Positions 55,007 to 64,000 of a DNA stretch of 64,000 bases are shown here, one piece after another; the first letter of the stretch is position 1; each line of letters opens with the position of its first letter. The notes under the pieces were generated by a model. The model saw nothing but the letters and a program-made list of their open reading frames with translations. It was not told the DNA's origin and searched no databases. The stretch is from Oikopleura dioica (taxonomy: Eukaryota; Chordata; Appendicularia; Copelata; Oikopleuridae), in contig OU015567.1 of the NCBI GenBank assembly GCA_907165135.1, positions 13,459,001-13,523,000 of the forward strand, read 5' to 3'. The position numbers were made by a program, and so were the translations under genes.

Positions 55007-56159
55007 ATGGATAATCGAATAAAAATCTTCTTCGAAGATTCCGACGACGACATCGAAAAGACCTTCGAAAAACACAGCCAAGAAATGCGAGCAAGAATGG
55101 ACTCGGCTTTTGGATCAGGTAGATATCTGAAAGTTATTTGCTCATAAAAATAAGAAGTAAAGACCTAGGGTTCGAATAAATCTGCATCAGATATCCGGTC
55201 TTAGCTTTTATGGCTAGTTTTCTAATTGTTGTACCAATGTCGTGTACCGGCTTTTCTACAAGCTCCCTAAGATACTTACCATAACCTGCAATAATCCTAA
55301 GCGCGTTAACAATAATAGCTCCTAAAGGAAAATCCGTCAAAGAGGCCTTGCTACTCAAAAACTGATTCTTTTTTCCTTTCTGACCTTCTTTCCAAGCTCG
55401 AAGCGATTCCCTTTTCGACCGCGCCCAGACAGGAAGCTCATCGAATTCACTCTTCCAGCGATCCAACCCTTTTAAAGAAGCCGACGACTTTTTCAGTAAC
55501 TCAAGAAGCCTTTTTAACTCAAACGATCGTGGCTCCCCGCCATCCATCAGCACTATGATGCCCTTGGGAGCGTCGAGCAGGATCGGGTTCCCAATGGACT
55601 CCATCGGAAGTGCGCCTGCTAACGATATCAAATGGACAGATGAGACACACTGGGAAAAGGTAAGCAAAAGACTCAAGCAGAGCTTAGGCTAAAGAATGAC
55701 ACTCAAGTCCGCGCTGAAAGCGCAGGTGACCCTTTTCAAATCGAAGAAAGTTTAGATTCTAATCTTTAGACTTTAAGCTCTGGCACTTTCGCCGCTGAAA
55801 TTTAAGACAGTGCTTTTAAGTTTGTGACACCTCAACCCTAACTTATTCTCAGTAAATGATACGATATCTTTAAGGAAATTCCTCTCAACTCCCAACACTC
55901 TTATTCAAACATTGGCGTTAAATGCAAAGAAAACTTCCTCGAAATCGGCGCCTCAGAAGAGGTCGTTGAAATGAACAACGGAAAGCAGTCCATGAGCAAA
56001 AGCCACTTTAAAACCTCATTTTCGATTCCCGCTGGAACGAATAAGAAGACGATTCAAGCTGAAACTACTGGAGCTAAAATCATCGTCCGTGGAGAAGTTG
56101 AGAAGAAAAGTGAAGCCAAAGAAGAGAAAGCTACGGAGATCCCCATTCAATTTGAATAA
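55007..56159 (+). CDS. Small heat-shock protein (alpha-crystallin family), 219 aa
   Basis: Exons 55007-55118, 55397-55659 and 55875-56159 keep phase exactly with GT-AG introns (278 and 215 nt). The N-terminal arm is Ser/Phe/Asn-rich and disordered (MDNRIKIFFEDSDDDIEK; FKEADDFFSNSRSLFN), typical of sHSPs. The third exon holds the alpha-crystallin domain: YSNIGVKCKENFLEIGASEE, then SKSHFKTSFSIPAGTNKKTI and TTGAKIIVRGEVEK, i.e. strands beta5-beta9 with the F-[SK]-x-x-F-x-[IL]-P signature. A short acidic tail ends EIPIQFE with an IPI/IxI-type motif that caps neighbouring subunits. It is an ATP-independent holdase chaperone. A long frame on the opposite strand at 55134-55676 is judged a shadow. 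Confidence 0.8.
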
Positions 56160-56510
56160 AATGCTAAAGCTATCAAATGATAAACTTTGCACTACTGAAA
56201 AAAAGAACCAAATGCTTTTCATTCAATAAAAAACGTGTACTACAGCTGCAGTAATCTTCTAAAGATCAGTAATCCATCCTTCGGGATTAGATCACGTTCT
56301 CATTTTAATGTTCCATAAAAATCGCTGTGCTTGTGGATCTTATGCCACCCTCTCTGCGCATTATGCTCTGGTGCAAATTTCAAAAACGAGGTTTATTCGA
56401 CGAGAAACAAACCAAGAGTAAATAATTTTGGAATTTATTCTTCAAAATCGGCCGATCTGTGAAAAATACAACATATTAAAGGCAGTGAATAACTGAGTAA
56501 AGGAAAGAAC
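56160..56510. other. Convergent intergenic region, small HSP / dUTPase
   Basis: Short AT-rich spacer between the two 3' ends. An AATAAA at 56225 could serve the small HSP transcript. Confidence 0.35.
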
Positions 56511-58055
56511 TTAGTTTTTGTTTTCAACAAGGGGCTGTCGGTTTTCAGCTTCGTTGTCCAACTTCATCTTTTTAACGCCAGTGGACCCGAAGCCAGCTTC
56601 GCCGCGGACGGTCTCTTCAAGCTTTTCGCTAGACTCGACGAGAACTGGCATCCAGATGCGTTCCAGAATGAATTGAGCGATTCGGTCGCCTTTTTCGACC
56701 TATCCGTAGGGGAAATCACTAATAATTAAGCTTTTTTTTTCTGGCTTAGAAGGGTGAGGTTATAATACAGATTTAGAATCCCCAGAAGCTGGGGATCATT
56801 TTGACTATTGATAGTGGGGGGTCAACTCGTACCCTGAGGGCATTTAGGCACCTCTGAAGTCCCAAAATCCGGCCAACTTCGGAAATTGGAATTTTTGAAC
56901 GCCCAGACCGCCCCTTTAGAGCCAGCGACTGTACTAGAATTGTAGCCCAGGCTCTGACGGTCATTTTGAGATATAGAAAAGTACTGAGACCCGGGGGTTC
57001 CTGAGGAGCTAGAGGCTCTTGAAGTTCGGGAACTCGACAAAAATTGAGTACTTTTTCACAAAAAGTACACCATTTGTGTCACAAATGCCTCCAAAAGACT
57101 CTTTATTTATGTTTCTTCATTAAAAAATGTTAAAGGAATCACTTGGGGTCATCCGAGGTCAGATCGGGTCACTCATGACAGTTTTCCAAATTTTTCATAA
57201 TTTCTGACCTAGAGTGACCTCGGATGACCCCAAATGATTCCTTTAACATTTTTTAATGAAGAAACATAGATAAAGAGTCTTTTGGAGGCATTTGTGACAC
57301 AAATGGTGTACTTTTTGTGAAAAAGTACTCAATTTTTGTCGAGTTCCCGAACTTCAAGAGCCTCTAGCTCCTCAGGAACCCCCGGGTCTCAGTACTTTTC
57401 TATATCTCAAAATGACCGTCAGAGCCTGGGCTACAATTCTAGTACAGTCGCTGGCTCTAAAGGGGCGGTCTGGGCGTTCAAAAATTCCAATTTCCGAAGT
57501 TGGCCGGATTTTGGGACTTCAGAGGTGCCTAAATGCCCTCAGGGTACGAGTTGACCCCCCACTATCAATAGTCAAAATGATCCCCAGCTTCTGGGGATTC
57601 TAAATCTGTATTATAACCTCACCCTTCTAAGCCAGAAAAAAAGCTTAATTATTAGTGATTTCCCCTACCTATCCGACGGTAAAAGAAGCTGCTCGGGTTA
57701 GTGAAATTTACCTTGAATTCCTCTTCGCCAAAGTTGAAGAGAATGACGCCAACGTTTCCTCGATAGTCCTGGTCAACGACACCTGCGCCTACATCAATGC
57801 CTTTCTTGTAAGCAAGGCCCGATCGTGGGGCGATTCGGCCGTAGCAACCATCGGGAAGCGCAACCTTAAAATTGTTACAAATTTGAAGAAAAATCCAATT
57901 CGTACCTGAATATCGGTCTTGATCAGAGCTCGACCCTTGGCAGGAACAATCTTCTCCTCGGCAGAGTAGAGATCCAGTCCAGCGGCGTAATCAGATCCCC
58001 GAGAAGGAGTAGTGGCGTTTTCGGAGAGCTTGTGGAATTTCATTTCAATCGACAT
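56511..58055 (-). CDS. dut: dUTP diphosphatase (dUTPase)
   Basis: Hydrolyses dUTP to dUMP and pyrophosphate, keeping uracil out of DNA. The five trimeric-dUTPase motifs are present: [47 protein letters not shown] (catalytic Asp in VVDQD), [26 protein letters not shown]. Start [14 protein letters not shown] at 58055; the C-terminal tail after motif V is [20 protein letters not shown]. No mitochondrial leader, so the nuclear or cytosolic form. The intron between EEFK and the motif IV exon holds a 961-bp palindromic element (56707-57667) placed so that the acceptor and an 8-bp duplication survive. Confidence 0.94.
56707..57667. mobile_element. 961-bp palindromic foldback element in a dUTPase intron, 8-bp TSD
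   Basis: Two arms of about 450 bp are nearly perfect inverted copies, from TAGGGGAAATCACTAATAAT at 56707 to its inverse ending at 57667. They meet near 57190 with a short unpaired centre. CCTATCCG flanks both ends (56699-56706, 57668-57675). Each arm contains the same 72-codon open frame (Ser/Arg-rich, no homology), an accident of the palindrome. TAGGGG ends and an 8-bp duplication suggest an hAT-related foldback. Confidence 0.85.
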
Positions 58056-58271
58056 TTTTTCTGACTCTGAAACGTTTTTATCACGAGAGGGATTTAACTA
58101 GAAACAAGGTAGATTCGTGTGTTTCAGATGGATAATAATAAGTTTGTTGAAGGCAAACAGTGGTATTGAATAGTCAAGTAAAATAAAAATATAATCTAAG
58201 ATGTGCGTTGGAATAAAATTTGTGATATAGGTTCACTCAAACAGATTGACATATTTTGGTTGTTCGTTTCG

Positions 58272-58751
58272 CTACTGTACGAGGACACCTTGCTGTTTAG
58301 CGGCGGCTTGAGCGGCGCCTGGTGGAGCTTGGCCCTTGATCATGATGTTGTGCTTTTCTCGGTAAGCGGTGATTTCTAAAGAGAGTTAGAGCCAGAAAGT
58401 TGAGAAATAATTACCTTTGGCTTTGAGATTCATCTGCTGTTCCAAAGAAGTCATGACATTTGCCAAGCCAGTGACTTGATTTTCCAGCGCAGGAAGAACG
58501 TCGCCAACATTACGCTCTGTTAAAACGCCGCCTGAGAAAATGTATAAATGTCATGTCAAAGAAATAATATACGAACCAACAAGTCGCCAGCACTTTCTAT
58601 CGGCGGAAACGTTCTTCAATGTCTCGGCAACAATTTCGTGCTCGCCCTTTTCCATTCGAATCTCCGCAAGCTTGGTCTGGAGTTGTCTTTGTTGATTGCA
58701 AAGCAACTGAAAGTGCTGGATGAGTTCTTCTTTGCTTGGCTGGCCGCTCAT
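58272..58751 (-). CDS. pfdn2: Prefoldin subunit 2
   Basis: Beta-type subunit of the hexameric prefoldin chaperone that hands unfolded actin and tubulin to CCT. Three exons. The translation begins MSGQPSKEELIQHFQLLCNQ, continues HEIVAETLKNVSADRKCWRL, then VGGVLTERNVGDVLPALENQ (the conserved beta-hairpin GGVLVERTVKEVLP), and ends in the second coiled-coil helix (AYREKHNIMIKG) and GVLVQ, as in animal PFDN2. About 125 aa; human PFDN2 is 154 with a longer N-terminus. The 216 nt to the dUTPase start are on the same strand, with PFDN2 downstream of SPOP and upstream of dUTPase. Confidence 0.93.
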
Positions 58752-59475
58752 TCTGTAACGATTCTCTCTATGAATGACTGAGAATGGAGATGAAAATAAG
58801 TTGGTCTAGCGAGTCTAGAGAATTTCAAAAGGAAAAGGTGGAATTTTTGGAGAATCTTGGAGTCATTTTTATTCATTAAATAAAAAGCCTTTTTAAAAGC
58901 CCATAAATATAAAAGCAACTCGGTAGGTGAAGAAATAATGATGACAGAGAAATAATTTTAAAGAAAAAAGCTTCATAAGCGAGTTCTAATGTTTTGTTGA
59001 TAGGAAGCAGGTTGTTGTCGAGGAAAATAAGAAACGAAATAAGCAAAAATATAAAAAGCAGTTTCAATAAAACGAAATACAGTAGTGGTAATGATTTGAG
59101 TTAAGTTTTTTTTCAGTTTTGTATTTTCTCCGAAGAGTTTTTTTTTATGTCTTTTGAGGTCCGTTATTTTTTTTTTATCTGAAGGTCGATAAACACCTAT
59201 TTTTTGAAAGAAACTCGTTATTTTAGTGCAGAAAAATAGTGTCACAAAAACATTTAATTAGTTAACTTGACGAGTTCCTTTTAGTTCTGACCTCGAGTAG
59301 TGTGTCTAAAAAAGAAAATTAACTTGAAAAGGTACGACTGGCACAGAAAAAAAGCGCCGTCGTCGATGAATCTCAATAAGTCGCGGAAAATATACCAGCC
59401 GTCGGTACTAGTTACTATCTAAATAACAAGCAGAAAAAAGGGGAATGGTGGCAGTTTGATGAAAACGAGGTACTG
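58752..59475. other. Intergenic / 3' UTR of SPOP
   Basis: 724 nt between the SPOP stop and the PFDN2 start, all on the minus-strand side. AT-rich with poly-T runs (59107-59180). It probably holds a long SPOP 3' UTR and the PFDN2 promoter. No ORF with family resemblance. Confidence 0.4.
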
Positions 59476-61433
<1,958 letters not shown>

Positions 61434-62241
61434 CTTATAAAACGAAAAAAATAAAGGTTATGACCGAGGAAACGACGTGAAGTGAATAAGTTTGAACGCT
61501 ATAGTTTCTTCATGATTTATGGTTTTTAACTTATAATTCTCGGGATTATTCATTTTCCCTCGAAATTTCAAGCAAAAGATTGTCGTTTGAATCGAAGATA
61601 AATTGATCACTACGGATTGTTCAATAAATAGTGATTAGTCGACAAATTTCAAAAGTTGACAGCCGCTTTTTAAAATTGAAATAGATTGAACGTTTTAGCA
61701 CTATTCAACTTGAATTTCATTTATAAAATTTATGTGGAAAACATTCCTGGACACGCCAGATCTTTCTTCGTCATTGACGTCCATCTTTTTTGACTTTTGA
61801 TCTCTTTTTCGTTATTTTCGAATAAATGGAAAATGGTAAACTAGAGATTATTTCTTTTCTAATGATAAATAGACTTGAGATGTGCTTATCAGCTCGTAGT
61901 GATAAGCAACAGAGGTTATGGCCAAAACAGGGCGCAATCAAGGTTTATTTCAGCAGAAGGAAAGCCAACCAGTCACTAAATCAATGGAGCGGGCTGATTG
62001 GCCACCAAAGAGCGCGCTTGGCCAACCAGAGCTGTGCGTACGTGGCCTTGCAGACAAGAAGGCAGAAGAGTGAGGTTACAGAGACCCCGACTGACCTTTT
62101 TTCGGAAGAATAGCATAAACAATAGAAAAGCTCTTGCTTGTTTAGGTCTGGGTCAATTTGTGATTGGGATTTATGTTTGCTTTTTTTAAAATTTACTTAT
62201 CGACCCAATAGAAGAAGAATCTCTCAATAAAAAGAAAGAAA
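61434..62241. other. Divergent intergenic region, SPOP / MALSU1
   Basis: About 0.8 kb. A cluster of CCAAT/ATTGG boxes at 61960-62040 (GCCAACCAGTC, TGATTGGCCACC, TTGGCCAACCAG) looks like a bidirectional NF-Y-type promoter. No gene or repeat seen otherwise. Confidence 0.45.
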
Positions 62242-62908
62242 ATGTCGAATTTGTCGCTTGGGCTCAAGAAAAACCTCTGCGTTTGGAAAATCAGCCGTCG
62301 AGCGATTCAAATTTCTCATTCTTTCAAATTTGTTGAAACAAGTTCTCTCCGAAATCGCAGAAATTTCGACGCTGAAAAGATGGAGATGAAATCGGCGATC
62401 AGAACGCGCGAATCTGTCTTTTCCATCGAAAAAGTCGTCGAAATTCTGAAGCAAGAAGCAGTTCTCGATCTTTGTGTAATAAAAGTGCCACCGGAGAGGA
62501 GATATGTCGAGTACTTTGTCATTTGCTCCCCGAGGAATGATTCGCAGCTGATTTCTGTTCCTGCTGCCTTGAGTGCGATGTACAAAGAAGTTTTTGGAGA
62601 AAGAAAATATGTAGAAGGACTTGGGGATGGAACGAAACCGCCTGAGTGGACTGTCATCGACTTAGGTACAGTCAGATTCGATTCAACGAAAGTTCTAGAA
62701 CAGGTTATATTATAAATTAGGAAACATCGTCGTGCACACAATGAACGAAGACGTCCGCGAATTATACAACCTCGAAAATTTGTGGCTCTTCGGCCCAGAG
62801 TTCGACCAGCAAAACATGGAGTTCACGGATAAAATTAAAGAAAATGTTTTCAACGAGATCAACGAAAAAAAGCAAAAGCGACAAGATGACTGGGCATTTT
62901 TCCAGTGA
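62242..62908 (+). CDS. malsu1: MALSU1, mitochondrial ribosome assembly/silencing factor (RsfS/Iojap family)
   Basis: Binds uL14m of the mitochondrial large subunit and blocks premature joining. A basic, Arg/Ser-rich N-terminus (MSNLSLGLKKNLCVWKISRR) acts as a likely mitochondrial leader. The RsfS domain reads SIEKVVEILKQEAVLDLCVI, YVEYFVICSPRNDSQLISVP and KYVEGLGDGTKPPEWTVIDL, then after a 59-nt GT-AG intron NIVVHTMNEDVRELYNLENL and WLFGPEF. These are the family hallmarks (D-[FW]-hydrophobic near the end, Y-x-L-E-x-L-W). Stop at 62906. It is followed at 103 nt by the proteasome beta-5 gene on the same strand, with an acceptor just before the next ATG. Confidence 0.88.
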
Positions 62909-63011
62909 TACATTTTTTGTTCGTTTCTGTCTTCTGCTGTGCTCAGCGAAAAAGACTCTTGCCTGTAAAAAGGCGATCGAGGTTGATACTAAACGAGTTA
63001 TATTTCAGAAA
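62909..63011 (+). promoter_or_regulatory. Intercistronic region with probable trans-splice acceptor
   Basis: 103 nt between the MALSU1 stop and the PSMB5 ATG, ending GTTATATTTCAG with the AG three bases before the ATG. Consistent with an operon whose second message is trans-spliced, although a short independent promoter cannot be excluded. Confidence 0.55.
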
Positions 63012-64000
63012 ATGGCGTTAGAGCAGCTTCTTTGGGATTCCGGCGCGACTGAGAGCTGGATTGGCGGCCGATCGACGCTTTTTGAGCGAGAAGAAGATAA
63101 GGTCCAGGAGAAGGACGTTGATTTCCTCCGAAATGTCGAAGGCCCACCAGAGAACATGGTCAGCCCGCCGTTCAGCAACCCTCAGCTTCATTTGGACCAG
63201 AACTTTGGCGATGACAAGCCGGTCAAGATCAAGTTCAACCACGGTACTACTTGCTTGGCTTTTAAATTCAAGGTAAAATCTGCTATCAGCTCACCTTACT
63301 TCAAACAAAATCCTAGCACGGTGTGATGGTCGCTACCGATTCCCGAGCCACTGCTGGTGGTTACATCGCTTCTCAAGAAGTCAAGAAGGTCATTGAAATC
63401 AACCCCTATCTTTTGGGAACAATGGCAGGCGGTGCTGCTGATTGCCAGTTCTGGGAACGGGTCCTCGCCATGGAATGCCGCCTTTACGAACTCCGAAATA
63501 AGGAACGAATTTCTGTCGCCGCTGCTTCCAAGCTTTTGGCGAACATGGTCTACCAGTACAAGGGAATGGGTCTTTCTATGGGAACCATGGTCTGCGGCTG
63601 GGACAAGAAGGGACCTGGTCTTTACTACGTCGATGATGGCGGACAGCGACTTGAGGGTAAATTTCTTTTATCGAGTAAAGCATTTATGAATTTAAGGATC
63701 CCTCTTCTCTGTCGGTTCCGGTTCTCTCTTCGCCTATGGTGTCCTTGACGAAGGATACTCCTACGATCTTGAGGTCGAAGCTGCCAAGGACCTCGCTGTC
63801 CGCTCGATTTACCACGCCACCTACCGAGATGCTGCTTCTGGCGGTTTTGTCAACTGTAAGACTATCATTTGACTCCCTAATTCTTACTTTACCTTCAAGT
63901 GTACCACATGAAAGAAACTGGCTGGGAGCACTGCGGCTGGATGGACGTTAAGGAGCTTCACTGGAAGTACCACGACGAGAAGGTTGCCCGAGCTCGTCAA
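63012..64000 (+). CDS. psmb5: 20S proteasome subunit beta-5 (chymotrypsin-like), 3' end outside window
   Basis: The start [16 protein letters not shown] at 63012. The propeptide ends at KFNHG and the mature enzyme begins TTCLAFKFK, whose N-terminal Thr is the nucleophile. Then come [20 protein letters not shown] (with Asp17 and, a little later, Lys33 in [12 protein letters not shown]), [40 protein letters not shown] and [16 protein letters not shown]. After an intron comes [19 protein letters not shown], then [20 protein letters not shown] and [20 protein letters not shown]. Introns near 63272-63317, 63657-63697 and 63857-63899. All catalytic residues are visible. Confidence 0.95.

Noticed and set aside
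55134-55676. A 180-codon open frame on the minus strand
   Set aside because: It overlaps exon 2 of the small heat-shock protein, whose phase-consistent exons and alpha-crystallin domain are convincing. The minus frame has no family resemblance and no splice context.
56822-57554. Two identical 72-codon Ser/Arg-rich frames (minus at 56822-57040, plus at 57336-57554)
   Set aside because: They are the same sequence seen twice because the element is a palindrome. No homology and no start context; treated as chance.

Overview
This is a compact animal genome, almost certainly the larvacean tunicate Oikopleura (best fit O. dioica). The strongest evidence is a 40-nt sequence present twice (49555-49594 on +, 50382-50421 on -). 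From memory it is the O. dioica trans-spliced leader: it starts ACTCATCCC, ends GTCTAACAG, and is followed at once by a GTAAGA splice donor. Each copy lies beside a 5S rRNA gene, as reported for this species. Other support: genes packed on both strands, introns mostly 40-60 nt, gene pairs separated by 36-103 nt with a 3' splice site just before the downstream AUG (operons resolved by trans-splicing), and several apparent GC-, GG- or GA-AG introns.

Layout. 1-3.5 kb: a secreted Cys-rich protein running off the left edge, an unrecognised four-exon gene and a lipocalin. 3.6-6.7 kb (-): ribosomal protein eS12 and the FACT subunit SSRP1. 6.9-20 kb (+): a ZNF318-like zinc-finger protein, an NHL-propeller/RGG protein, lysosomal glucosylceramidase and LRRC49. 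20.3-25.8 kb (+): a full laminin gamma chain. 26.5-34.5 kb: two small genes, TRAPPC12, then the operon PUS10-UBA3 (-). 35-38.8 kb: an unrecognised acidic protein and glutamate dehydrogenase. 39.5-43.6 kb (+): two tandem MsrB-like proteins in an operon, L-threonine aldolase and a C2H2 protein. 43.9-47.5 kb (-): a long coiled-coil protein. 48.8-51.1 kb: a 2.2-kb imperfect palindrome whose arms each carry 5S rRNA then SL RNA, pointing inward, with foldback elements at its centre. 52.6-64 kb: a WSCD-type sulfotransferase, a small heat-shock protein, dUTPase, prefoldin 2, SPOP, and MALSU1 followed by proteasome beta-5 (cut by the right edge).

The most unusual theme is short non-autonomous DNA transposons (about 0.3-1 kb) inside protein genes, with readable target-site duplications (TSDs). 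One is in a 47-nt intron of LRRC49 and one in the acceptor region of a dUTPase intron. Four lie inside what reads as coding exon: two in PUS10, one in glutamate dehydrogenase, one in the second MsrB. In glutamate dehydrogenase, excising a GC-AG intron made of the element plus one TSD copy would restore the reading frame exactly. The window may therefore record transposons becoming introns, in a genome known to tolerate non-canonical splice sites. All gene calls come from reading translations and splice signals by eye; small exons and many exact junctions are uncertain.
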